DNA of 64,000 bases, taken from NCBI GenBank assembly GCA_965214485.1, contig CBDCBW010000012.1:248001-312000 (forward strand), in the 5' to 3' direction. This DNA comes from JANQRZ01 sp965214485. GTDB lineage: Bacteria > Bacteroidota > Rhodothermia > Rhodothermales > JANQRZ01. A program made the position numbers and the translations under genes. This document shows, one piece after another, positions 1 to 8,230 of this stretch. How positions within the stretch are numbered: position 1 is the first letter of the stretch; the number at the start of each line of letters is the position of its first letter. The notes under the pieces were generated by a model, which worked only from the letters and a program-made list of their open reading frames with translations, was not told the origin of the DNA and made no database searches.

Positions 1-2029
1 CCTGAAGCTGCTGCACGGCCTCGGCCCCGGCGTCGCCCTCGGCGACGGCCTCGCGCGCCTCGCCGCCCTCGACGAAGACGACGAGCGCGAGGCGCTCGCC
101 CTCGCCGGCCCCGCGCCGGGGGCGGACCCACAGCGCCACGCGCTGCGGCGTGCCGTTGAAGCGGACCGGCACGAACGGGGTGAGGTGGGCCGCCTCGTCC
201 TCGAAGGCGCGGTGGAGCGCGGCGCGAAGCTCGATCCGCAGCTCGGGCCGGATGAGCGCCGTGACCTCGCGCGTCGGCGGGCCGCCGGGGGGCTGGAGGA
301 AGCGCCCGGCGGTCTCGGAGAGGTGGACCGCATTCCCGCCCTCGTCCACGAGGATGCTCGGCGGGCCGAGGTCTTCGAGCGCCCGCTGGTGGACGACGGC
401 CGGCGGCGTCGGCGGGCGGCGGGCGCGCTCGTGCTCGGCCGGGGTGCGGACGCGCGGCGAGGTGAGCAACAGGTCCGGCAGCGGGGGCTTCGTCTCGGCC
501 GTGGTCTCGCGGGCCTGGAAGAGGCGGTGCTTTTTGTCGAGCGCGCGGAAGAGGCCGTCGCCGGCGGCCTCGGAGGAGCCGAGGAAGAGGAAACCGCCGG
601 GCCGGAGCGCGTAGTGGAGCACGGCGAAGACCTGCTCCTGCGACGCCCGGTCGAGGTAGATCAGCAGGTTCCGGCAGCTCACCAGGTCGAGGCGCGAGAA
701 CGGCGGGTCGCGGAGCAGGCTGTGCGTGGCGAAGAGCACGCAGTCGCGGACCTCTTTGGCGACGCGGACGTGGTCGCCCTCGCGCTCGAAGAAGCGGCGG
801 AGCCGCTCGGGCGAGACGTCGGCCTCCACCGCGGCCGGGTAGCGGCCCTCGCGGGCGGTGGCGAGCGCGCCCGCGTCGAGGTCCGAGGCGAAAACCTGGA
901 ACGTCGGCCGGACGCCGCGCCGCTCGGCCTCCTCGAGGAGCACGATCGCCAGCGAGTAGGCCTCCTCGCCGGTCGCGCAGCCGGGGACCCACAGGCGGAT
1001 CGACTCGTCGGGCTGCCACGCCTCGAAGAGCTTCGGGACGACGGCCTCGCTGAGGCGCTCCCACGCCTCGGGGTCGCGGAAGAAGGTCGTCACCGAGATC
1101 AGCAGGTCGTCGAAGAGCGCCTGCGCCTCCTCGACGTTCTGGCGGAGAAAGGCGAGGTAGTCGCTGAGGGTCTCCTTGCGGTGGACCTGCATCCGGCGGC
1201 CGACGCGGCGGAGCACGGTGGCGCGCTTGTAGGCCGAGAAGTCGTGCCCGGTGCGGGCGTGGAGGTGGCCGAGGATGCGCCCGAGCGCGGCCTCGCCGTC
1301 GCCGTCGAGCGGCTTGGGTGCGCCCTCCCCCGGCGGCGGGGCGAGGGTCTCGTGGATGCGGCGCTTGGTGTGGGTCAGGTCGGCGAGGCGGCCGGCGAGG
1401 TCGCGCACCGGGAGGACCAGGTCGGCCGTGCCCGTGGCGATCGCGCTGCGGGGCATCGAGTCGTAGGCGGCCTCGGCGGGGTCCTGGACCAGGATCAGCC
1501 CGCCGGCCTCCTTGATGGCCTTGACGCCGACCGAGCCGTCCGAGCCGCCGCCGGAGAGGACGACGCCGAAGCCGTCGCCGTGCTGCGCCGCGAGCGAGCG
1601 GAAGAAGTGGTCGATCGGCGCGCGCTGCCCGCGCGGCTCGTCGAAGGGGACCGCGCCGACCTCGTGGTCGGTGATCTGGAGCTGGCGGTCCGGCGGGATG
1701 ACGTAGACGTGGTTGCCGACGAGCGGGACCGTGGCCTCGACCTGGGCCACCGGCATCGGCGTCCGGCGGCTGAGGATGTCGGCGAGCTCGCTCCGGTGCT
1801 CGGGCGAGAGGTGGACCACGACGACGAACGCGACGCCGAGGGTCGGGGGCACCGCCTCGAAGAACGCCTGCAACGCCTCGACCCCGCCGGCCGACGCGCC
1901 GATCCCGGCTACGATGGGCCGCTGCTCGGTGCCGGAGAGCTGCTCGGTGCCGGAGAGCTGCTCGGTCGGTGCCCCGCTCCCGGCCTCAGGCTGCACCTCG
2001 TCGGGCCCGTCGGTCTCCTCTGCCTTCAT
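1..2029 (-). CDS. CheB-CheR-PAS fusion chemotaxis/sensor protein (3' end outside window)
   Basis: Reading from the ATG at 2029 gives 676 open codons running off the window edge. After about 37 Gln/Ser/Glu-rich residues comes a CheB methylesterase domain with GIGASAGG (nucleophile Ser46), VVVHLSPEH (His) and LSGGGSDGSVG (Asp). A CheR methyltransferase domain follows, with TTFFRDPEAW, LWVPGCATGEEAYSLA (SAM-binding loop) and SCRNLLIYL. After a variable stretch there is a PAS-like segment and then the start of a likely coiled coil. Such CheB-CheR-PAS proteins are usually continued by a histidine kinase or GGDEF module, but the rest cannot be seen here. No receptor, CheA or CheW gene lies nearby, so a role in flagellar taxis cannot be assumed. 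An 18-bp unit is tandemly repeated at 1921-1966 and encodes the QLSGTE repeats in the N-terminal linker. Confidence 0.93.
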   Translation of the reverse strand, partial: MKAEETDGPDEVQPEAGSGAPTEQLSGTEQLSGTEQRPIVAGIGASAGGVEALQAFFEAVPPTLGVAFVVVVHLSPEHRSELADILSRRTPMPVAQVEATVPLVGNHVYVIPPDRQLQITDHEVGAVPFDEPRGQRAPIDHFFRSLAAQHGDGFGVVLSGGGSDGSVGVKAIKEAGGLILVQDPAEAAYDSMPRSAIATGTADLVLPVRDLAGRLADLTHTKRRIHETLAPPPGEGAPKPLDGDGEAALGRILGHLHARTGHDFSAYKRATVLRRVGRRMQVHRKETLSDYLAFLRQNVEEAQALFDDLLISVTTFFRDPEAWERLSEAVVPKLFEAWQPDESIRLWVPGCATGEEAYSLAIVLLEEAERRGVRPTFQVFASDLDAGALATAREGRYPAAVEADVSPERLRRFFEREGDHVRVAKEVRDCVLFATHSLLRDPPFSRLDLVSCRNLLIYLDRASQEQVFAVLHYALRPGGFLFLGSSEAAGDGLFRALDKKHRLFQARETTAETKPPLPDLLLTSPRVRTPAEHERARRPPTPPAVVHQRALEDLGPPSILVDEGGNAVHLSETAGRFLQPPGGPPTREVTALIRPELRIELRAALHRAFEDEAAHLTPFVPVRFNGTPQRVALWVRPRRGAGEGERLALVVFVEGGEAREAVAEGDAGAEAVQQLQ

Positions 2030-2086
2030 GCTCGTGTGGTGTCGTCGCTGCCTCGTTGCGCTAGAGGCTAGGGGTTTTCCCTATGC

Positions 2087-2099
2087 GGGGGGGGGGGGG
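2087..2099. repeat. 13-bp poly-G/poly-C homopolymer tract
   Basis: Thirteen consecutive G on the + strand (C on the coding strand), 58-70 bp upstream of the CheB-CheR start codon. Tracts of this length are prone to slippage and could change promoter spacing. A sequencing or assembly artefact is also possible. Confidence 0.75.
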
Positions 2100-2142
2100 T
2101 AAACGCAATAGGCAACATACGAAGAGTAAGGCTGCGGACCTC

Positions 2143-2196
2143 CCGCTTTTCGGTCCACCGCACCGGTTTTGCCTCTGCTCAGGGACCGAAAAGCGG
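2143..2196. repeat. 14-bp perfect inverted repeat, 26-nt loop
   Basis: Arms 2143-2156 and 2183-2196 are perfectly complementary (core CGCTTTTCGGTCC). No T-run follows on either strand, so it is not a classical intrinsic terminator. It lies about 115-170 bp upstream of the CheB-CheR gene and could be a cruciform, operator or mRNA leader hairpin. Confidence 0.6.
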
Positions 2197-2532
2197 CAGC
2201 GGACCTAGTGCCTCGGCAGGCGGTCTGCTGCTTTCTGAACCGGAGACGCCTCGTGCGGAGCGAGCGACGGAATGGAGGGAGTGGGAGGAGTGGAGGGAGT
2301 GGGAGGCGTAGAGGGAAGGGAGACGGCCCCGCCCCCGCCCTCTCTCCGTCCCTCCCTGCCCTCCACGCCGGGGCCGGCTTCAGTCTCCGGGGTCCGTCGT
2401 GCTCTCGACGCTGGAGCGTGGCTGCAGACGACAGCTCCCCGCTCCTCCCATTCCCCCCACGCCGAACCGCCACACTAGCCGGATTCGGTGTGAGACGGAG
2501 CGGAGGTCTCGCTCTCTACGTCACCGGCAGCT

Positions 2533-3432
2533 CTACAGCAGAAAATGGTCGAGCACGACGAGCGCGAAGAAGGCCGGCACGTAGACGATCGACGCCAGCA
2601 GGAGGCGCCGGGCGCGGGCGTCGGTCGGCTCGTTGTAGAACGAGAAGGCCGGGAGCGTGAACCACGTCCCCAGCCCGGCCATCCCCGCGAGGTAGAGCCA
2701 GCCGGCCACGCCCAACGCCGCCGGGACGACGCCGGCGAGGAGGAGGAGCAGCGCCGCCGCCAGGGCCACCAGCGCCGTTGAGCGCCCGTCCGGCTGCACC
2801 ACCGGCAGCATCACGAAGCCGCCGCGCGCGTAGTCCTCGCGGTACATCCACGCCAGCGCCAGGAAGTGCGGGAGCTGCCACAGGAAGAGGATCGCAAAGA
2901 CGGCCCAGCCCGCGGGGCCCAGCGTCCCCGTCGCCGCGGCGAACCCGCCGAGCGCCGGGAGCGCCCCCGGCACCGCCCCGACGAGCGTGTTGAGCGCCGA
3001 GCGCCGCTTCATCGGCGTGTAGACGAGCAGGTAGCCCGCCGCCGTCAGCGCCGCGAGGCCGGCCACGAGCGGGGTGACGAACGCGAAGAGCAGCGCGAGG
3101 CCGAGGCCGAGCGCGGCGAGGCCGTAGGCGAACACCGCGCCCGGGCCGATCCGCCCGCCGGGCAGGGGGCGGCGCTCGGTGCGCCGCATCCGGGCGTCGT
3201 GCCCACGCTCGAGCCAGTGGTTGAGCGCACCGCTGCCGCCGGCCGTCAGCGCGGTGCCGGCGAGGAGCGCGGCGAGCCGGGCGAGGTCGATGGGGCCGTC
3301 GGTGCCGAGGAGATAGCCCGCCGCCGCCGTCACGGTGACGAACAGGCTGATGCCCGGCTTCAGTAACTCCCGCAGGTCCGCCGCCCGCGACGGGGGCGCG
3401 CCGAGTGTGGCGGAGGCGGGCGGAGGGGGCAT
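2533..3432 (-). CDS. ctaB: protoheme IX farnesyltransferase (heme O synthase)
   Basis: An integral membrane prenyltransferase of 299 aa that farnesylates heme B to heme O, the first step towards the heme A/O of terminal oxidases. The first Asp-rich substrate loop is NHWLERGHDARMRRTERRPL (about residues 68-87). The conserved YTPMKRRS loop, the WQLPHFLALAW segment and YREDYARGGFVMLP follow, with about nine hydrophobic segments, as in the UbiA family. The frame stays open far upstream, but the family N-terminus (LRELLKPGISLFVTVTAAAGY) fits an ATG at 3432. The gene is divergent from glmM and not next to cytochrome oxidase genes, so it is a stand-alone heme A/O biogenesis gene. Confidence 0.93.
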   Translation of the reverse strand: MPPPPASATLGAPPSRAADLRELLKPGISLFVTVTAAAGYLLGTDGPIDLARLAALLAGTALTAGGSGALNHWLERGHDARMRRTERRPLPGGRIGPGAVFAYGLAALGLGLALLFAFVTPLVAGLAALTAAGYLLVYTPMKRRSALNTLVGAVPGALPALGGFAAATGTLGPAGWAVFAILFLWQLPHFLALAWMYREDYARGGFVMLPVVQPDGRSTALVALAAALLLLLAGVVPAALGVAGWLYLAGMAGLGTWFTLPAFSFYNEPTDARARRLLLASIVYVPAFFALVVLDHFLL

Positions 3433-3571
3433 CCGGCAGAGGGGAGAGCGGGGCGAGGACGGAGAGCGACCGGCTCCCTTGACAACCCCGCGTGCAGGGG
3501 GGCGTTCCGTTAATTGTTCGGGGATGTCAGGGCGGGGCACGGGGAGGGCCGGACGGCGGGCCGCCCACCCG

Positions 3572-3579
3572 TAGCTTCC
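3572..3579 (+). promoter_or_regulatory. promoter-like TAGCTTCC motif before glmM
   Basis: One of seven TA(T/G)CTTC(G/C)-type motifs seen before start codons in this window. Here it lies 57 nt before the glmM ATG and just upstream of the palindromic repeat. Confidence 0.3.
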
Positions 3580-3586
3580 AGGCCAC

Positions 3587-3617
3587 TCGACCGGTGCACC
3601 GGTCGACCGGTGCACCG
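3587..3617. promoter_or_regulatory. tandem 16-bp repeat containing a 26-bp perfect palindrome
   Basis: TCGACCGGTGCACCGG occurs at 3587-3602 and again, minus its last base, at 3603-3617. Bases 3592-3617 form a perfect 26-bp palindrome centred on GGTCGACC. It ends 19 nt before the glmM start codon, in the glmM-ctaB divergent region. This suggests a binding site for a dimeric or tetrameric regulator, or a leader hairpin. Confidence 0.6.
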
Positions 3618-3636
3618 CCAGCCAGCCCCCCTTCCT

Positions 3637-5016
3637 ATGCCCCTCATCGTCTCCATCTCCGGCATCCGCGGCGTCTTCGGCGACGGCCTCTCGCCCGACA
3701 CGCTCGTGACCTACGCCTCGGCCTACGGCGCGTGGGTGCGCGAGCGCGCCCAGCGCCGGCCGGTCGTCGTCGTCGGGCGCGACGGGCGCGTGACGGGCGA
3801 GGTGTGCAGCCGCCTCGTCACGGCCACGCTCCAGGCCACCGGCTGCCACGTCATCGACGCGGGCCTCGCCACCACGCCGACGGTCGAGATGGGCGTGCTC
3901 AAGGCCGAGGCCGACGGCGGGATCATCCTCTCGGCCAGCCACAACCCTGCCGAGTGGAACGCCCTCAAGCTGCTCAACGAGCGCGGCGAGTTCCTCAGCG
4001 CCGAGGCCGGGCAGGCCGTCATCGACCGCGCCGAGAGCGGGGAGGACTTCACCGTGGCCTACGACCGCCTCGGGAGCTACCGCGAGGCGGACTTCCTGCC
4101 CTACCACATCGAGCAAATCCTCGCCCTCCCGTACATCGACCCGGAGGTGATCGCGGCCCGCAACTTCCGCGTGGTCGTCGACGGGATCAACTCGGTCGGC
4201 GGGACCGCGCTCCCGGCCCTCCTCGACGCGCTCGGGGTGGGGGACGTCCACGTCGTCAACGGCGAGCCGACGGGCCGCTTCGCGCACCCCGCCGAGCCGC
4301 TCCCCGAGCACCTCGAAGACACCACCCGCCTCGTTGCCGAGACCGGGGCCGACCTCGGCCTCGTCGTCGACCCCGACGCCGACCGCCTCGCGCTCATCGC
4401 CGACGGTGGGACGTTCTTCGGCGAGGAGCGCACCCAGGTCGTCGCCGCCGACTTCCTGATGCGCAAGCAGCCCGGCCCGTTCGCCACCAACCTGTCGTCG
4501 AGCCGCTTGATCGAGGACGTCGTGGCGCGCTACGACCAGCCGGTCCACCGCTCGGCGGTGGGGGAGATCAACGTCGTCGAGGCGATGCAGGCACACGGCG
4601 CGGTGCTCGGCGGCGAGGGCAACGGCGGGATCATCCTCCCGGCGCTCCACTACGGGCGCGACGCCCTCGCCGGGGCCGCCCTCGTCCTCCAGTTCCTGGC
4701 CGAGACCGGGCAGTCGCTCTCCGAACTCGGCGCGACCTACCCCGACTACCACATCTCCAAAAACAAGCTCCCGCTCGAAACCGACGACCGCGCGCTCGAC
4801 GCCGACGCCCTCCTCGCCGGTCTCGCCGAGCGCTACGCGGATGCGAAAATCTCGACCGTGGACGGCGTCAAGATCGACCTCGACGAGGGGTGGGTCCACC
4901 TCCGCACGTCCAACACCGAGCCTATCCTCCGCATCTACACCGAGGCCCGGACCCGCGACGAAGCCGAAGCCCTCGCCGAGCGGTTCAAGCAGGAGCTCCT
5001 GGACGGCGCGGCGTGA
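3637..5016 (+). CDS. glmM: phosphoglucosamine mutase / phosphomannomutase family
   Basis: An alpha-D-phosphohexomutase of 459 aa. All four family signatures are present: the substrate-entry GIRGVFGDGLSPD near the N-terminus, the phosphoserine loop ILSASHNPAEWNA (catalytic Ser in SASHNP), the Mg-binding VDPDADRLALI loop, the sugar-recognition GEGNGGIILP, and the phosphate-binding RTSNTEPILRIYTEA near the C-terminus. Bacteroidota proteins of this length are usually annotated GlmM, which makes glucosamine-1-phosphate for cell-wall UDP-GlcNAc. Mannose or glucose specificity cannot be excluded from sequence. The frame extends upstream, but homology begins at MPLIVSISGIRG (ATG 3637). Confidence 0.9.
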   Translation: MPLIVSISGIRGVFGDGLSPDTLVTYASAYGAWVRERAQRRPVVVVGRDGRVTGEVCSRLVTATLQATGCHVIDAGLATTPTVEMGVLKAEADGGIILSASHNPAEWNALKLLNERGEFLSAEAGQAVIDRAESGEDFTVAYDRLGSYREADFLPYHIEQILALPYIDPEVIAARNFRVVVDGINSVGGTALPALLDALGVGDVHVVNGEPTGRFAHPAEPLPEHLEDTTRLVAETGADLGLVVDPDADRLALIADGGTFFGEERTQVVAADFLMRKQPGPFATNLSSSRLIEDVVARYDQPVHRSAVGEINVVEAMQAHGAVLGGEGNGGIILPALHYGRDALAGAALVLQFLAETGQSLSELGATYPDYHISKNKLPLETDDRALDADALLAGLAERYADAKISTVDGVKIDLDEGWVHLRTSNTEPILRIYTEARTRDEAEALAERFKQELLDGAA

Positions 5017-5182
5017 CCCAGGGCGCGGCCTCGCCGGGGTAGAGGCCGGGCAGCGGGACCGAGGGCGAGGGGGCGCGCACCCTCTGGTTTTTCAGGGGGC
5101 GTGACGGTTTGTCGGGCGCTTTTACGCAATGCAGATGACCCCGCCCGCCGGGGACCTGCTATCGGCCCACGCCCGTCCCTCG

Positions 5183-5473
5183 ATGACCGCCTCGCCTCGC
5201 CGTACCGTGACGCCCGCTTTGTGCGTCGTCTGGGCCGCCGCGCTCTCCGTGGCGATGGTGCTCGTCCCGCCCTTCACGAGTGTGAGCGGCACCGAGTACG
5301 CCTTCGTGTTGAGCGGCCCGGCGTGGGCGCGCACGATGGTGGCGGTGGACCTCGGTCTGACGGCTCGGCTCCACTGGCCGCTGCTGTTCGTCCAGCTCGC
5401 CGCCGTGTGGACGCTCGCGCTCGGCGCGTGGTGGGCGGTCGGCGGTTCTAGACCGCTGGACGGAGCGGCGTAG
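5183..5473 (+). CDS. small membrane protein, function unknown
   Basis: About 96 aa with two hydrophobic segments. One is near the N-terminus (CVVWAAALSVAMVLVPPF) and one near the C-terminus (LHWPLLFVQLAAVWTLALGA), joined by a polar loop containing SGTEYAFV. The frame also allows ATGs at 5129 and 5135, but MTASPRRTVTP directly before the first hydrophobic segment looks like a normal N-terminus. No strong ribosome binding site distinguishes the starts. Short two-helix proteins with a similar PPF-GTEYAF pattern are common hypothetical proteins in this group; no function is known to me. Confidence 0.6.
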   Translation: MTASPRRTVTPALCVVWAAALSVAMVLVPPFTSVSGTEYAFVLSGPAWARTMVAVDLGLTARLHWPLLFVQLAAVWTLALGAWWAVGGSRPLDGAA

Positions 5474-5507
5474 TCTTTCCTCCTTTCATTCAACCTACGA
5501 GGTTGCC

Positions 5508-7769
5508 ATGATTACTCGTCACTACCTCCTTCCGACCGTGCTCGCCCTTGTGCTGTTCGGCTCCGCACCGGCGCAGGCGCAGGGCCTCAATGCCTACATC
5601 GCGTCGTCCACCGACGCGCCCGGTCCCGGCGATGCCATCGACTATACCCTGATGGTGTCGAACTCCGGAGACGCCGTCTTGGAGAACGTGAACCTCGACG
5701 TGATTCTCCCCGACCAGATCGTCGCCTTCGGCGAGGGAAGCGTGGTGGGTAATGGATTCGAGTGCTTCGGCTCGGCGTTCTGCGGCCCCGGCGAGACCGA
5801 GGCGTGGCCCGTCGGCACGCTGGCACCGGGCGAGAACCTCTACCTCACTTATCCCACCTACATCGCCGCCAACCCGCCATCGGGGGACGCGATGACGACG
5901 ATCGTGGCCTCGGCCGATAACGTCTCCGACGTCATACTCATCCACGCAGCCGCTGTGGACCCCTCGCCGCTCCTGCGCTTGAGCTTGGTACCGGGGCCGG
6001 GGCCTGCCGTCCCCGGCGAGCCGTTCACCTACGCCCTCACGTACGGTAACGTCGGCAGCACGGCCCCGTCCGCGGTGACAGTAACGATGGACGTCCCCGA
6101 TGGGGCCGAGTTCGTGAGCGCGACCGGAGGCGGCGTCGAGTCCGGCGGGACGGTGACGTGGTCGCTCGGGGAAGTGGGCGTGGGTGCTGGCGGCCGCGTC
6201 GAGCTGACCGTGGTACCCGATCCCGGGCTCGCGACGGGCGCGACGTTGGAAGCCGAGGCGGCGATCGACTCCGGCATTGTAACGGAGCTCGTCGTCCGCT
6301 CGCAGGCGGTCACAGAGGTGGGGCTGCGCGAGACCCTGCGCTTCGACCACAGCGTCAGCCAGAACGCCGTCGGCCGGGGCGGCGGCCTCTACTACACCCT
6401 CACGGCGACGAACGTCGGCACTGCGAACGACCTCGCGAACGTCACCGTCGAGGTCCGGCTTCCGGACGAGATCGTCGCCTTCGGCGAGGGAAACGTAGTG
6501 GGGGACGACTTCGAGTGTTTCGGCTCGGCGTTCTGCGGCCCCGGCGAGACCGAGGCGTGGCTCGTCGGCACGCTCGCGCCGGGGCAGAGCCGGACGATCG
6601 TGATGTACACCTCCATCAACGCAGCGGCGCAACAGGGCGAGGTGCCTCGTACGCTCTACTACGCGACGGCCGACGGGCTCAACGAGCAGTCCGGCGGCGA
6701 CGACCTCGTCGTGGACTCGTCTCCCGTGAGCAGCCTCCGGCTGGTCCCGGGTCCAGGACCCGCCGCGCCGGGCGAGCCTTTCACCTACACGCTGCTCTTC
6801 AGCAACATCGGTTTCCAACCAAACGACGTGATCCTGCGAATGACCCTCCCTGAAGGAACCACCTTCGCGTCGGCGACGGGCAACGGAACTGAGACCGACG
6901 GCGTCGTGACGTGGCTCGCTCCTAACCTGCCGGTGGAGGCCGTCGGTCGCTTCGAGGTCACCGTCGAGGTCGACGAGTCGATGCCAGCCGGGTCGCAGTT
7001 GGAGGCCAGCGCCGTGCTCGACACGGGGTCGCCCACGGAGTACGTCCTGCACGCTACGGTGTCGTCGCCGGTGCGGGGTGACGTCCGGCTGAAGATCACG
7101 TACACCTCGGACATAGAAGCCGGCCGGCCCGGCGACCCGGTCAACCTTACGATGACGGCCGAGAACCTCGGGACCTCGGACCTCACCGACATCGTGGCCG
7201 AGGTTCGGCTGCCGGACCAGATCGTCGCCTTCGGCGAGGGGAGCGTGGTGGGTAATGGATTCGAGTGCTTCGGCTCGGCGTTCTGCGGCCCCGGCGAGAC
7301 CGAGGCGTGGCTCATCAGCCAGCTCGCCCCCGGACAGACCCGGACGATCGTGCTGCCGACCAGCATTGCAAGCGGCGCGAGCGAGGGCACGTTCTTGCTC
7401 AGCCCCGTCGTGGCCAAGGCCACCGGGAGCAACGAGGTGGTGCTCGCCCTCGACGTGCTGCTCGGCGAGCCGTTCGAAGTCTCGAACGAAGAAGGCTCAG
7501 CGGAAACGGTCGCGCTCGGCGTGGAGGCCTACCCAACACCCTTCGCCGGAGCTACGACGTTCGCGCTGTCGCTGCCGGCGGAAGGCGAAGTACGGCTCGT
7601 GGTCTACGACGTGCTCGGCCGGGCGGTCGGCACCCTCATCGAGGGATCGCAGGCGTCGGGTGAACACACCGTACAGTGGAACGCGCTTGGGCTGCCAAGT
7701 GGGGTCTACTTTTTCCGGCTCGAGACGGCGCAGGGCACGCGCACCGGCTCGGTGGTGAAGGTCGAATAA
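5508..7769 (+). CDS. secreted DUF11/CARDB-like repeat protein with T9SS C-terminal domain
   Basis: A 753-aa protein with a Sec signal peptide (MITRHYLLPTVLALVLFGSAPAQAQ). About five Ig-like repeats of the DUF11/CARDB kind (YTLMVSNSGD, LTATNVGTAND, MTAENLGTSDL) follow. The C-terminus is a type IX sorting domain: EAYPTPFAGATTFALSLP, VVYDVLGRAV, LPSGVYFFRLE, ending GSVVKVE. Every second Ig unit carries the same cysteine-pair segment FECFGSAFCGPGETEAW, at about residues 84, 335 and 585. At DNA level the first and third copies are almost identical, which points to recent internal duplication or gene conversion. The protein is probably exported across the outer membrane and attached to the cell surface or released. 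The ligand is unknown. Confidence 0.88.
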   Translation: MITRHYLLPTVLALVLFGSAPAQAQGLNAYIASSTDAPGPGDAIDYTLMVSNSGDAVLENVNLDVILPDQIVAFGEGSVVGNGFECFGSAFCGPGETEAWPVGTLAPGENLYLTYPTYIAANPPSGDAMTTIVASADNVSDVILIHAAAVDPSPLLRLSLVPGPGPAVPGEPFTYALTYGNVGSTAPSAVTVTMDVPDGAEFVSATGGGVESGGTVTWSLGEVGVGAGGRVELTVVPDPGLATGATLEAEAAIDSGIVTELVVRSQAVTEVGLRETLRFDHSVSQNAVGRGGGLYYTLTATNVGTANDLANVTVEVRLPDEIVAFGEGNVVGDDFECFGSAFCGPGETEAWLVGTLAPGQSRTIVMYTSINAAAQQGEVPRTLYYATADGLNEQSGGDDLVVDSSPVSSLRLVPGPGPAAPGEPFTYTLLFSNIGFQPNDVILRMTLPEGTTFASATGNGTETDGVVTWLAPNLPVEAVGRFEVTVEVDESMPAGSQLEASAVLDTGSPTEYVLHATVSSPVRGDVRLKITYTSDIEAGRPGDPVNLTMTAENLGTSDLTDIVAEVRLPDQIVAFGEGSVVGNGFECFGSAFCGPGETEAWLISQLAPGQTRTIVLPTSIASGASEGTFLLSPVVAKATGSNEVVLALDVLLGEPFEVSNEEGSAETVALGVEAYPTPFAGATTFALSLPAEGEVRLVVYDVLGRAVGTLIEGSQASGEHTVQWNALGLPSGVYFFRLETAQGTRTGSVVKVE
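5712..7310 (+). repeat. three copies of a ~96-bp intragenic repeat
   Basis: Copies lie at 5712-5807, about 6465-6560 and 7215-7310. Copies 1 and 3 differ at one position by eye; copy 2 has about ten differences. They encode the Cys-containing strand pair of alternate DUF11-like units. Confidence 0.8.
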
Positions 7770-7888
7770 CCCGGACCCAGCGGGGGCTCAGCCGGCGGAG
7801 ACCGTCGGGGTGATGCCTCGGCGGCCTCCGCCTTACGGTAACGGGACTGCCGCTGTAGCCTTTCGAGAGAACACACCTCCCGCTCTCC

Positions 7889-8230
7889 TCAGAGGGCGAA
7901 GAGCCGACGCAGCCGCTCGTCAACCCCAGTCTGCTGCTCCACCGACAGGGTGCCGAGCTCGCGCGCGACGAGCGAAGTGGTCACCGTCGTGAGCCGGTGC
8001 AGCCGAAGCGCCGACGACACCTTCAGTCCGGTCTGCTCGAAATCAGCGTCCTCTGCCCGGAAGATCAGGTCCGTGTCGGAGGTCGCCGTCGAAGCTCTGC
8101 TCGTGATGAAGGCAAGCACGACGTGACGGTACGGGCCGAACGGATTCGTTAAACAGACGGCCGGGCGGACTTTGGAGGCCGACAGGTCAGCGAAGGGAAA
8201 AGGAACCAACACGACTTTTCCCTTCGTCAT
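7889..8230 (-). CDS. MazF/PemK-type endoribonuclease toxin
   Basis: A 113-aa protein beginning MTKGKVVLVPFPFADLSASKVRPAVCL, the hallmark N-terminus of the PemK/MazF fold (KG-V-LVPFPF-D plus KVRPAVVL). It continues with VVLAFITSR and a DTDLIF segment typical of the family. Such toxins cleave mRNA at short sequences. Its ATG overlaps the stop of the upstream antitoxin gene (ATGA at 8227-8230), indicating translational coupling. The open frame extends 33 codons upstream into the antitoxin gene, but those residues do not look like protein of this family. Confidence 0.9.
   Translation of the reverse strand: MTKGKVVLVPFPFADLSASKVRPAVCLTNPFGPYRHVVLAFITSRASTATSDTDLIFRAEDADFEQTGLKVSSALRLHRLTTVTTSLVARELGTLSVEQQTGVDERLRRLFAL

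Larger units (their letters stand above)
2030..2532. other. intergenic region between ctaB and the CheB-CheR gene
   Basis: There is no convincing gene in these 503 bp. They hold a 13-G homopolymer (2087-2099), a 14-bp inverted repeat (2143-2156 with 2183-2196) and a purine-rich, imperfectly repetitive GGAGTGGGAG stretch (about 2274-2320). Short open frames here have the composition of noncoding repeats. Confidence 0.6.

Noticed and set aside
185..2071. 628-codon + strand frame at the window start
   Set aside because: Antisense of the CheB-CheR gene, whose minus-strand translation has all catalytic motifs.
3045..3230. Small frames within ctaB, glmM and other genes on the opposite strands
   Set aside because: All overlap strongly supported genes and have no own start signals or homology.
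5070..5105. Hairpin after glmM (CCCTCTGG-TTTTT-CAGGGGG) as terminator
   Set aside because: The T-run is in the loop, not after the stem; termination is not supported.
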